From contig JAPNXP010000010.1 in the NCBI GenBank assembly GCA_028753945.1, positions 3,723,042-3,787,041 on the forward strand: a stretch of 64,000 nucleotides of DNA. Direction: 5' to 3'. Of this stretch, positions 44,358-55,449 are shown piece after piece. Position numbers and translations under genes: made by a program. The notes below the pieces were generated by a model. It saw only the letters and a program-made list of their open reading frames with translations. It had not been told where the DNA came from and did not search any database. Source of the DNA: Hexactinellida sp. DTS-2022 (lineage: Eukaryota; Porifera; Hexactinellida). Each line of letters starts with the position of its first letter. Positions within the stretch are counted from its first letter, which is position 1.

Positions 44358-44549
44358 CAGGGTATATTATAAGCCCATTTTTTTATTCCTAGCCCATTTT
44401 TTTATTCCTATTTTCATTTTTTTACTCCCTTGAATAATGAGTTTTTATCGTCTGATATCCATTTCAAGATTCCATTTCTACCGAAAATCCATTTTTTTAT
44501 TCCACGAAAACAATAAAAAACATTTTTTTATTCCTTATAAAATACACTG
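44358..44549. mobile_element. 192-bp hAT MITE with exact TSD
   Basis: Ends CAGGGTATATTATAAG and CTTATAAAATACACTG are inverted repeats. The octamer ATTTAGAG flanks both sides (44350-44357, 44550-44557). The interior repeats CCATTTTTTTATTCC four or more times. Confidence 0.93.
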
Positions 44550-45243
44550 ATTTAGAGACCTTGGAGTCGAACTTTGCAATGAGATTCATTAAACAATTGA
44601 AATTCGCAGTATGCTCCTCATCACGATACCCTCTAAGAGCCATTCCTTGCTAACCGCATAGTATTACGCTTTCGAATATAGCTCTTAATTCCGTTCTGTT
44701 GACTAAAAATTCTTCTTTGATCGTGTTGTCAACCGTAACTCTGTGCTCAGCCAATTTCCATGCACATCTAAGGGCGGATTCTACATCTCGGTGAATGCGA
44801 CTCTCGTTGTGTTTCTTGATGCTTTCTTTACCTTTTTTGAATGTATGGAAACCTTCGTCCTTATTTATCCAGGATAGCTTCGTATTCTTGAGGATGCTCA
44901 TGTCGCTTACATTCAGGCGTCGGTTTTTGTATGACCAATGACAGCTACCGCAGTAGATTGATGTCTTGTTTTCAGCCAGTTGTAGCCATGGGAAATCCTC
45001 AAACCACTGCTTCTGGATAGAGTGACCAGTTGCTGATTTAGCAAACTGATCGGGGAAGGTGCACAGGGCAGGCTTTAGAGGAAAAGGAACCTCGATCTCC
45101 AGCATATTTGTAGTATGTGAAGATGCGAACGCGTCGGAGCTTGTTGCATCTTCAACGAACTTTGATTTCTTTTCGAAGTGAGCCAAAATGGAAGGCTGAC
45201 TATCATGAGTAGGTATGTCCAAAGAGCGTTTGGAAAATGACAT

Positions 45244-46107
45244 AACATAAAGGGTAATCTACGTGAAAGTAAAACGAAAATAATTCCAAAAGATTTTCAG
45301 TAGGTAATTAAGTGGATAATGTTTAGATCCCAAATTTATATGATATTCTCAATTCAACACTGACAACACATCTTATATTACTTGACAGTAATGGTTTACT
45401 TGACAGTTGTGGTGTTCTTAACATTTAACAGGTCAGATGGCTTCAATCATTGGGTCACAATTAGATGTATACAATAATTCAAAAATAATCGCATCGTATA
45501 TGTATTATGACTAATATGTAGATATCGTTTACAAATGTAGTAGCAAAGACAGAAATATTTATAAAATCTGGGGTGGCCCGCCACCCAGCCACTCCTAACT
45601 CTCCGCCTATGCTTGAATGGATTGCTCCCTCTTTCGAGTGGGAACATATTAATTAAAGTAAAAGTCAGTGCTGTTTCAACTGACAGCGATTTTGATTTGG
45701 TTTTAAATTGTAAAACACTCCAAATTTAAATCTCAAATTAATTTCAGAGATGGTGACCAATGGGTCATGGAGTTTTAATTAAGTCGAAGAAAAAAATTCG
45801 AGATGTTAGTAACGAGGAAGAATCTAAATATATTTGACGAGGGAGGAAAATAAAAATATTTCAAACAAAAGTAAATTTGATATAGTTTTGACGGACGAGT
45901 TGAAGAATTCAAATTTTGAGATCTCCAGAATTAGACATCTTTCGTTGTCCGTGAAGAATAAATTCTTAGACTAAAGATTGTTAGAAGGATCACTACCGAT
46001 AAAAGCTAAAAACATTGAGATTATACTTGATTTAGATATAATTCGTTTGGTACAATTGACATTATGACATTACTTTTTAATCATCTCTCACTCTTAAGTC
46101 AGATTAA
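45244..46107. other. No gene seen
   Basis: A GGGGTGGCCCGCCACCC palindrome at 45570 may be a decayed hAT end. No coding signal was seen. Confidence 0.35.
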
Positions 46108-46109
46108 TA

Positions 46110-46351
46110 CCGTATTTTCCCGAATAAGCGCCCCGGCGCTTATTGTTTTTCGTGGGCCAAAATTATCCTGAAATTTTTGTGAAAAATACAGAATATAATA
46201 TTTAGGTCGGATCTAATGGTTTCCACCAACAGTATACCTACCGAAGTTGCCAAAATCAACGGAATTACATTACAGTGATTAACTAACGTGTATATATTAT
46301 TTCATACCAATGTCATTTTTATTGACCCGGCGCTTATTCGGGGAAATACGG
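46110..46351. mobile_element. 242-bp TA-flanked MITE (CCGTATTT family)
   Basis: Ends CCGTATTTTCCCGAATAAGC and GCTTATTCGGGGAAATACGG are inverted repeats with TA on each side. Its termini share CCGTATTT and CGAATA with the element at 24837-25079, of almost equal length. Confidence 0.92.
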
Positions 46352-46660
46352 TATTTGTAATTGCTTAGAACTGCCTGTAGTATATCCATTATCTTGTAAG
46401 ATTAATTCCGCTAGTATCTATATCGAGAAAGATATCCATTTAAATCAATTAGTTCCATCTTAACATTCTAGTATATTCCTGGTGATGGAAATTGTTTATT
46501 CTCAACTCTCTCATATTTAATTACTGGAAGCACTAGCTAAAACTATATAATGCGCAAGATAGTATCTGACAACATAATGGGAATTTATGCCATATTTGTT
46601 TGAATTCCATACAGAAAAAATTCCCACCTACATATCACAACACAAGGGAGTTTATAAGTA

Positions 46661-46844
46661 CAGGTAAACCTCCCAAAGCGGCACCCATCGGGAGAATGAT
46701 TTCGTGCCGCTTCTCGGAGGTTGCCGCTTTGGGAGGTTGCTCGTAAGGTAAAACTCCCAAAGCGGCACTCATCGGGAGAATGGTTTTGTGCCGCTTCTCG
46801 GAGGTTGCCGCTACTCAGAGGTGCCGCTTTGGGAGGTTTACCTG
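46661..46844. mobile_element. 184-bp TA-flanked MITE, copy 2
   Basis: It is the same length as 15467-15650 and almost identical, with only a handful of substitutions, and has TA on both sides. This similarity over 31 kb of separation suggests recent spread. Confidence 0.95.
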
Positions 46845-46846
46845 TA

Positions 46847-48652
46847 ATTCAAAATATATTTGGACAAAACCTGGGGTGGAGACATTGAATTATTTTCAAT
46901 TGCTTTGTTAATAAACACATATGTATATGGGTAAATACTACAGAAATGAAAAATAAATGGATGCTATATTCTGAAAAAGTTGTTAGTTTGGAGCAAATAA
47001 TGGATAGCCAGCCTCCATCTAATGATCCTGGATCCTTCTATATAAATCATGCAGTGGACTATTTTGAAACTATATTGGAATGACATCATATTACATCTGA
47101 TAATTTATCAAATTAATAATAATAGTATAAAAATACTAATACATCAAAAATCAAAAAATAGGAACATATTTTCAAAAGTAAATAAAAAGAATTCCTAAAA
47201 TTATATTTAACTTAATCTATTTGTAAGTTTATTTAATTGGAATGTAATACTGATATAATGCTACCTGAAGGATTTTCTCCGGCCTTCATTTAATCAAAAA
47301 CCCTTCCATCAATCACCAATTCTTCTCAACACATAATATAATTGTTATATTCCTGTTATAAACATCTCCACAGCTATTAGTTCATTTACAACAATAAGAT
47401 CGATTATTCTTCAAACTATTCAGCTCATCAAAGACGCTTCTATCAATCATCAATTCTTCTCAGTCCAGAATATACAAGTAATAGTTTTATATAGTTGTTA
47501 ATTGAACATTCAGTTTGAGTAATTTGAAGTAGTAGTGAAAATGTATTCACTTCACCGAGGATGGTCTCAACTTGGCGAGTGTCAATAATAAAAATTCGCG
47601 AGATCGGAATGGTGACATTTTTATTATCAAATGTCTTGATGTACAAATCATCGTTAAAGGCTCTTTGATTTATGTGTAGACAGTATACACTCCCCACCTA
47701 GAGTATTCGTAACCCAAAAATCTCCTGTGCAAATTAGTACTATATAACTCTAATATTTATTGCTAATGTATCAAATTATATGAGATGTCGCCACTTAGGT
47801 TTCAGAATCGTATTTTACGCCACCGAATTGACCATTGTAGAAGCTTTCAACTAAATTACATATTGATTAGTTTGATAATTATCATCCAGTACCACTTCTT
47901 CCAATTGCCCCCATGCTACAAGATGTGAATAAGTGAACATGGTGGCATTCGATGATAATTTTCAACCTTATCAATGGCCAATAGAGTTCAAAGCTTCTTC
48001 AATGTATATTTCGAATGCGTAGATTACGAATATGAAATCTAAATTGCAATATCTCATGTATTTGTATTACAATACACATTATTATCGACTCACTATATTG
48101 CTATTTTCTATGGGACTACTGATGGAGTACGAATACTTTTGGTAGGGGAGTGTATGGCGCTTAGTTATGTTATTCCTATTTTTATTTCTAAATCTTAAAA
48201 AGATATCAAGTTTGCTCCAAAGACAAAACTTCTCCATCATTAGCGAATCATATCTCCCACAGACTCTCTGCCAACAATTCTTGTATATCTTTGCTGCCAT
48301 AATCTGTGAACTACATGGCCACAGTTAAAGCAACGACTGTACCCTTGCCCCAAAAAGCGACAAGCTTTCACCCAATCTGCGCCTCAGCCCCTCACTCAAT
48401 ATCAAAATTCCACGGTCTGCTATTGCTTATAAAGCTCACAGGCCTCTGTCGAAAATTTGGCCGTCCCCTTAACAGGGTTCTAAAAAATGATTGTTAAAAT
48501 TAGGCCGCATTAATTTTGGTCATCCATATCTACTCGCCATATATTTTTTTTTCGTCCTAGCTCCTATTGATTTACTAGCCTTAGTTTTTTTTCGGTCATT
48601 CCCCAATTGATTTACTCGCTGAAGTTTTTTTCAACATAGCCCATTTGGTATA
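46847..48652. other. No gene recognised
   Basis: An 84-codon minus-strand open frame (47443-47697) has no motif I know. At 48530-48652 about three degenerate units of roughly 55 bp containing TTGATTTACT and TTTTTTTCGGTCAT form the target of the large hAT insertion. Confidence 0.35.
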
Positions 48653-49415
48653 CTCGTCATCAGTGGCATAGCCAGGCCCGGGCCTGGGGGGCACAGGCCC
48701 GGGAAACTTCTCTCTGTGCCCGGGGAATATATTTTGAATGAGGTTATATTTAGTGTATTATTATTAAGTTATTCACTATTATTGACGAATCATCTAATAG
48801 TTTATGCTTCGATTTCTCGATATTCTATTGTTCAGCCTGAGCATTTATGCCTATCTACGGTTATTCAAAAATCCAACCATTATTTTGAATTATTCAATTA
48901 ATCAATTTCTTATTTGTTCATTTGATTATCTATTCTACAATAGATTATATATATTTATTTTCATTCACCTATGTCTCGAAGATCTAAACCTACGAACAGT
49001 TCTCAATTAACTTTGTTTGATACTTTCAAGAGAATGTGGCAGGATTCTGAAGATGATAATGATACCATCAATGAACATCAGCTAATGCAAGACTGTGACC
49101 CCTTACTTGAACTATCATTGGATACTACAAACTATGTTAGTTCTGGTACAATTGCCGAAACAACGCTCCTCAGCAGTACACAAACGCAAGTTTCAATTTC
49201 AGTTGTTATTCCCAATTCTAATCTACAGTCACCGTCATATATTGCTCAAGGGCCTAATGATAAGCCTGTTCAGCCCAATCTGTATACTTGTAGTTTTCCC
49301 TCAACACTAGTGGGAACTAAGAAAAGATCATTCAATCCAGAATCGTTAGCTAAATATCGTTGGTTGGAATACTCAGTAGAAAGAGACGCTGCTTTTTGTT
49401 ACCCATGTCGTTTAT

Positions 49416-50582
49416 TACTGTGCCGACTATACTATAGTATAGTGGCCCAGTTCTAATCTTACTACTTTGGTATATTTTCCTTCCGTAGATCGTCCACAGA
49501 ACAGAGTTTTATTAACTAAGAGCACAAATTTTCACGATATGTGTCTCATGGGTTACAGATGTGCACCTGGGGTAACGATTTTTGATTGCATTTTTATGGA
49601 CACATTTTTGCACCTGTTTAACATTAAAACAGGCACAATAAATAGTACCCGAATATTCAATTTATATGCATTCGATAGAGAATTAAATTCTAGACCTTTT
49701 CACAGTGCACGAATTTTCAAATTGGCCCTAGTTTATACCACTTTTGAGTTGCAAATTTCCTTTGTTTACTAATACTTCAGTTCAATTGAAAGTGTTAAAT
49801 CTAATTCTATTGTTTCAACTGGTGATTATTATATTGATCAACTTGTGAGATCGAGTAGGCTTCTATTTCCTATTGAACACCGAGATTTTACATTCCATAA
49901 CAACGAAGATTATGTGATTATATTTCCTTCTGCAAGAATACTCTTGCACTTTAATAATTAAAAAAAAAGCAAAAATACCAAAAAATTTAGTTCTAGACCG
50001 ATTTTAGTAATTTTTTTTTCTGGATCTATATACTACATATATAGAAGTAGTTTTAATGCAATAACCTGTAAAATGAGTGTATTTTAGATCATAAATATTT
50101 ATTTTAGTTTCTGATATTGATTAGCCTTAATATACTGACGTAATTAATTATAATGAATTCCGTCAGTATATGACTTATATAGATGCTTCCAATTTGTTTA
50201 TTAGGGGTTATCGAGTGTGCGGAATTGAAATTTGATAGCCAAATTAATTAATTAATTATTTATGACAAAATAATTAAACTTAATAAATATAAGTTGACTT
50301 TGAAATTGGTGTTAAATTACAAATAATATTAATAATTATTTATACTAATTAATTAAATATCATAAATCTCAGAGATCATAGAAGATAGAAACAAACTTTC
50401 ATTTATCAATTGGTCCTTATGGCACGTGCCACCTATACAAGTGGGTCTTGACATCTTGAGGTGATGATGACATCGTTTAAAAAATGTATTTTACAATTTT
50501 GTGAATTCGATATTTAAAATGGATTGGTTGGTGTTGGGTGATGACCCAACACTCACATAAAAAATGCTGAGTCATCATCTTG
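49416..50582. mobile_element. ACTGTGCCGAC element piece inside the hAT gene
   Basis: It begins ACTGTGCCGACTATACTATA and runs to AAAAAATGCTGAGTCATCAT, the reverse complement of 33211-34574. It splits the transposase right after the CYPC finger motif. TTATT precedes the terminus here, and T-rich sequence precedes it in the other copies. Confidence 0.8.
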
Positions 50583-51118
50583 CTTTCCTCTTATGATTCA
50601 TCTGCAAGTAGAGAAAAAAAGTTCACTCTTCATACATTATCACAAATTTGTTTTCTAAGCATGTTACCCATGATATTCAATAATATATTCTGAACTTCTG
50701 GTGAACGATAAGTTGCATTTTGTGGGCCTGATTCGATAGAGTCTATATTAGATAATTGGGTCATATTTGCCAATAACTTGCAATATTTCAATAAAATTTC
50801 CTTTGTTTAGTCAATTTTCGGATTCATCATGTCCTCGAAAAGAATTTCAAAACGATGCACAAAAGTATGACTTCCGATACACTCTAAAATATAATGCCTG
50901 TTCAGGCGGATTTGCTCACTTCTTGCAGACTTGATACGATTCACAACAGATGTACCAAACTCTTCATTCTGCTTATATTCATGCCACGAAGTCGTTGCGT
51001 TGATGTGTGTAAGGCATTTTGCATGACAGTGGAGAATACCTTCTTTGCCTGTTGCATGCTTCCACTTTCTAAATCCCACAATAGTAAACTTTTCCTCAGT
51101 TCTACCACTCACAGTATT
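50583..51118 (-). other. Inverted central segment of the hAT transposase
   Basis: On the minus strand it encodes GFRKWKHATGKEGILHCH, TSWHEYKQNEEFGTSVVN and NRHYILECIGSHTFVHRFEI. This is the W-x-KA-x-H and post-finger region that should lie on the plus strand between the CYPC motif and VRYVDEEA. It is bounded by the two parts of the ACTGTGCCGAC repeat, which suggests an inversion associated with that repeat. Confidence 0.75.
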
Positions 51119-51232
51119 AAAAAAATCCAAAATTGCAGCCTGTGCCGACGCATGTTCCTTGGTGGCACTATATTTTGATGGTGTTTTATTGATAGTCAGC
51201 ACAGGCAGCACAGGCTGCAATTTTGGATTTTT
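51119..51232. repeat. Fold-back hairpin, copy 3 of 3
   Basis: It has the same outer stem AAATCCAAAATTGCAGCCTG as the 31 and 33 kb copies but a shortened, altered inner stem. It is followed by CCCTTAGTGAGTTGGAAGTT as at 33120. Confidence 0.85.
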
Positions 51233-51638
51233 TTTACGACCCTTAGTGAGTTGGAAGTTTCCATTTAGTTCACTTCATTTTAGAGATATTCAAGTTTGAG
51301 TAGAATATAATAATGGCTATCATTGTTAGGTACGTTGATGAAGAGGCAATAATTCACGAGAGATTCCTTACATTTGTTGAGGCAACAAGTCTAAATGCTG
51401 AGAGTTTGACAACTTGCGTGATCTCAACTCTCAATGAATCCGGCATGTATCGTATCTCAAGCATATGATTGAGCTGCAGACTGCAGTCATGAGTGGAAAC
51501 TGTCACTGTATGCAGCAGCGAATCAAAGAGATATATCCTAGTGCATGTATATACATTGCTATGCACACAAACTAAACTTGGTTCTAGTTGATTCAGCAAA
51601 GAAAATTCAACTCGCTTGGGATTTTTTCATACATATTA

Positions 51639-51776
51639 CTTATATGGAGCTCAGTACTGGTAACTGAACTGCCATATAAGGAAGTGTTTCAATTCTAAAA
51701 GACCCATAAGCTCTGAAATGAAATTTAAACATAAATATAAACCTACTTCAGTACCAGTAACTCAGCTCCATATAAG
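51639..51776. mobile_element. 138-bp MITE with CTTATATGGAGCT ends and TA flanks
   Basis: Ends CTTATATGGAGCTCAG and CTCAGCTCCATATAAG are inverted repeats, TA flanks both sides. It falls inside the hAT transposase between AWDFF and LLESTYV. It is related to 1792-1955. Confidence 0.8.
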
Positions 51777-52871
51777 TATTTTGTTTTTCATATTGCTTGA
51801 GTCTACCTATGTTTTAATTTCTACCTCTAAAGCAAATATTATCTTCGTAGCAAAGCAAAAGGAGCTTCACCCAGAAAAACAAGTTCGTCAGCTACCAAAA
51901 CTTTCAGATGCAAGATGGTCTTGCAGACAAGCTGCTGTTAGTGCAATTTGCTACACTTACTATTCGTTGATTGCTACTTTGGAAGAAGTTTCTGAGAAAA
52001 TTAATCGAGCAAAAGCTGTTGAGGCAACAGGCCTTCTTCTACAGATAAAGAGTTTGAAGTTTCTTCTCTTACTCATCTTGTTTGATAGGATTTTGACCTG
52101 TACTAAGAGTTTGTCAGACTGCCTGCAAAATCCTAAAGTCAATTTAGATAGTGCAGCTGATTTAGTTTCATCAACAGTGTCAACACTTGAATATTTTCGT
52201 ACCGATGAAGAATGGGATAAAATATTAAACTATACTGAGAACATAGCCAGATCAAATCATATTGATAACACTAACTATAGACCACCGAGACAAAGTCACT
52301 TTCCCCAACACTTGAAAGATAGCAATATAGTTGCACCTACTGGACGAAGAGAACCCCTTTCAACCAATAAGCAATATAAACTCAATCTCTATTTTCCTAT
52401 GTATGGAATCAATACTAGCAAAGCGTACTCTAGGAAATGCAGAGATAAATGGTATAAATGATTTATTGCTTAAACTCAAACCAATAAGGGATGCATTCCC
52501 AACTTTGTTAAATGCCATCCAAATTTCCCTCACGATTTCAATCACCACAGCGGAATGTGAGAGGTCATTTTCAGCACTCAAATGTATCAAGACTTACTTA
52601 AGGTCGACAATGACTGAACAAAGGCTCACAGATCTTGCCATTCTTACAATTGAAAAAGAACTGACAAGTCAATTATCTTTAGATGATGTTGTCACTGGAT
52701 TTAGAAATTTGAATTAGAGAATTTTTCTAGCATGAACTATGTAGTTGTCTGTTTAGTGTATTACAAGTAGCATAGTGCCTTATATATAAATACTTTATGT
52801 TAATCTACTAATAAAATTTGAATCGTGTGCCCGGGCAATCACTCGGTGCTGGCTACGCCACTGCTCGTCAT

Positions 52872-54239
52872 ATAACAACCTTTAATCCAGTTAAGTATGG
52901 GCTACTATTCGAGAGAATAGCACTTTATTGTAACCTGCTTCCATTTACTTTGTCCCTGTGCGCAATTGGGTGGCTTTCAGCTCTCCCAAAACCTCAGCTG
53001 GATGATTTTTAGAAGATGAACTCCCGCGTTAAATAATTCCTTCATTCGCCTCTGATCTCTAATCAGTTGCTGATGGTGAAACCTGAAAATTCAATTATGT
53101 ATAGACAGGAGGTTTACATTAAATATTCCCGCCAATCATATTTACCTACTATATATAGTATTTTTTGTTTTGATTTAAGAGCGGCAGTATTATATAATTT
53201 TTTGACAGCTCACGTTTCGGACGATAAGTTGCTTATTTATTTTTAGCGACCAACAAAAACATATTAAGTAAGCAAAATTCCTATTGGCGAATTGTAAAGG
53301 TTATCTAACATAGAATTTGATTGTCCAAAATATCATAAAAAGCCCTTTTCAATTTTCCTGATCCAATGTCGCTTTCAAAATTAGCTGAGTTCAGTTTGAA
53401 AGTTTAGTATAGTCTGTTCAATATTGAATTTCTTGATTTAAATGGTATTTAATACTATTTTTTATATTTAGGATAAAGTTTTTGATATATTCTTCACACT
53501 AATAACAAGTTTTGTCCTATTTGTAAGTTTTTCTTGATTCTCCTATTAATACCATTTGTTTGTGAATTTTTCTTTGTATTTTCAACAAAAACAATTAATT
53601 TGGATACCACATATGCCATAATTAGTACCGAGGGACTCTCATTCAAAAAGAACATTTTATAATTCTTCATAATTACTAAAATATGGTTTTTAACACATTT
53701 ATTATTATTGAACCTGCTTTAAATATACATCTTATTATCACTGTATTTCATTTTTTAGGTTACGATTAACCATATATTTTAATCCTCCTTTTTGCATTCA
53801 TTTAGTGGTTACAACATTTGCGTCATCAAAGCAAGCTTTCGCCTATTATAATATAGAACGTTTCGCTGGTAATAAACGTTCATTTTACATTGCCTTAGTT
53901 ATTTCCAAACTCCATAATACCTTACATCAAACTTAAGGAAAATATACATACATACGTCTTAGCAATATTCATTTATTAACGTAGAAACACCTATTTGTGT
54001 AGATCAGGGGCGGCGAAAATTTTTAATCAAGTTTGCCAGTTTACTATAATTTCAACATATTTATGACCTTTTGCGCCAAAAATAATTCTCATAGTTATAT
54101 CTATGCATATACCCATTTACCCATTATTAATTATGATTATTCATGTTAGACAACTATTTTACTAAAGTAAACGTACACATTCACTTTTGTCATCGAAATG
54201 GTCAATATAATACGTATTAATATTTTTGCCATTCTATTA
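52872..54239. other. No gene seen
   Basis: The stretch is AT-rich. CAGGGGCGGCGAAAATTTTT at 54006 could be a hAT terminus linked to the fragment that follows. Confidence 0.35.
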
Positions 54240-54625
54240 ATTTGGATACCCATAGTGAGGATGCAATAAAATCGATTAGTTGCATTTCAAGTCCTCTATA
54301 TCCATCCACGCACTCATATGCAGATACATTTAAGTTCTCAAATTTATCCGGTTTGATCAAGTTTGATTAGAAAAATATAACATTGGACCAAATGCTTCAA
54401 ATCTTGGAATCTAATGGAGAACTTGGAATCGAATGGAGAACTTGCTCTCGCATATACACTCCGATGTCATCCCCATTAACATTGTGACGCGCTGTGAACT
54501 CCTTCAGATGTTTAAAGTAGCGGAAGGTTGCATTTTGGATATTTCCCGATAGTATACCTCAAGCTTGGATACGAAGGCCTCCCATGTCTCACAGAGATCC
54601 AACGCTGTTTCTCCCGTTCCCAGTG
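54240..54625 (-). pseudogene. hAT transposase fragment (SCAND3/ZBED-like)
   Basis: Pieces on the minus strand read CETWEAFVSKLEVYYREIS, YFKHLKEFTARHNVNGDDI, FSIRFQDLKH and LEMQLIDFIASSLWVSK. The FxxRFxDL then EMQLIDxQxSxLWxSK order is characteristic of the region before the dimerisation domain in SCAND3/FAM200-type hAT proteins. Frameshifts separate the pieces and no dimerisation block follows. Confidence 0.6.
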
Positions 54626-55449
54626 GCGGCGCTAGCGCTCCGTATTGAATGGGCTAACCCGGGACATGGCCTACTTAATATACGGCTATATATGTCGCCG
54701 AGAAGGCCATAAAACAAAGAGGCCAGTTTCTAATTTTCAAAATGGAGAATTGATCTTTATTCGAATAATTAGCAATGATAGAGCTGAAAAGTGTATTATA
54801 ACTATATAGGAATATGGTATCCAGGTATACATAACATCCTCCAGAATTGTGATATGTCATCATCTGATGACGTTATGGTTATTTTGGTTGCGAATTATCT
54901 TGTTTTTCTAGCATACTTTTAACATAGTTAAACGCGTTATAAATGTTCAAAATTGGAACATGGTTATACCCAGAAGTAGTAGAATAAATATATCGAAATT
55001 AGAAATGGAATGTTGACACATTCCTCGTTGCCATGGAAAATGTATATTTCCTAAAATGTGCCATAACTCAAAAATTATGAATGTTATGTAAACTAGGCTG
55101 GTACTGATCTATCCGGAATAGGTAACTTCCTATTCATCGATAATACATTTTCTATGCCTAACTTCAATAATATTTGATATAATGAGATAATTAACACTTA
55201 ATTCATTATTAGGTAATGCCCTAAAAATATATTTTTCCATGAAGTCACCTATGGGTTAGTATTCTTTAACACAGTTTTTCAGTTAATACAAGCGAAAAGC
55301 GAAAACCCGGTTGTTCCTAAATACGAAAATGTTGAACACATTAAGTCATGTTCTTATTACATTAAATATGGACTATTTCACACTAAAGTATAAGTTCTTA
55401 CACTAAATATAAAAAATTTAATTAATTATTCCCTAAATATTAAGTAAAT
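54626..55449. other. No gene seen
   Basis: CAGTGGCGGCGCTAGCGCTCC at 54621-54641 has the look of a hAT end. No partner was located. Confidence 0.3.

Larger units (their letters stand above)
42511..45243 (-). pseudogene. ZMYM1-like hAT transposase with two nested MITEs
   Basis: The minus-strand order from ATG at 45243 begins with a TTF-type finger region (IQKQWFEDFPWLQ, YCGSCHWSYKNRRL, ESIKKHNESRIHRDVESA). Then come LALRGYRDEEH-like and NFNCLMNLIAKFDS pieces; IIIDETTDINSTEQVSLCLR with the first catalytic Asp; IDGIRDQGYDGVYD with the second Asp; CPTRWVMHLPAVEAF; and the C-terminal dimerisation block LPVSTSKAERSFSMLRRID ending at 42511. Breaks include a stop at 44650, two MITEs (44027-44274, 44358-44549) and shifts near 43900 and 42850-43090. 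The class is that of ZMYM1/DUF4371 proteins. Confidence 0.85.
48971..52717 (+). pseudogene. ZMYM1-like hAT transposase of the 48.66-52.86 kb element
   Basis: ATG at 48971 opens a frame with the TTF-type finger entry: FPSTLVGTKKRSFNPESLAK, then YSVERDAAFCYPCRLLL, cut at about 49416. The next part (GFRKWKHATGKEGILHCH, ARSEQIRLNRHYI) is present but inverted at 50807-51220. Plus-strand coding resumes at 51314 (VRYVDEEAIIHERFLTFVEA; VMSGNCHCMQQRIKEIYPSA with the second Asp region). It continues after a MITE as KQKELHPEKQV, LPKLSDARWSCRQAAV and the dimerisation block ITTAECERSFSALKCIKTYL, ending at TAG 52717. The DETTD-type first catalytic block is not visible. The gene is dead through inversion, stops and frameshifts. 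Confidence 0.85.
48661..52863 (+). mobile_element. Complete 4.2-kb hAT element with exact TSD
   Basis: Ends CAGTGGCATAGCCAG and CTGGCTACGCCACTG are inverted repeats, followed inward by GGCCCGGGC and GCCCGGGC words. The octamer CTCGTCAT flanks both sides (48653-48660, 52864-52871). It carries a ZMYM1-like transposase remnant interrupted by an ACTGTGCCGAC element piece, an inverted central segment, a hairpin and a small MITE. Confidence 0.96.

Noticed and set aside
42341-45600. Terminal inverted repeats of the ZMYM1-like hAT at 42.5-45.2 kb
   Set aside because: CAGGGGTGGCGAG at 42344 and the GGGTGGCCCGCCACCC region at 45570 do not match well as inverted ends, and no octamer duplication was found.
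47443-47697. 84-codon open frame
   Set aside because: No recognisable domain, no splice context that joins it to anything, and AT-rich DNA gives such frames by chance.
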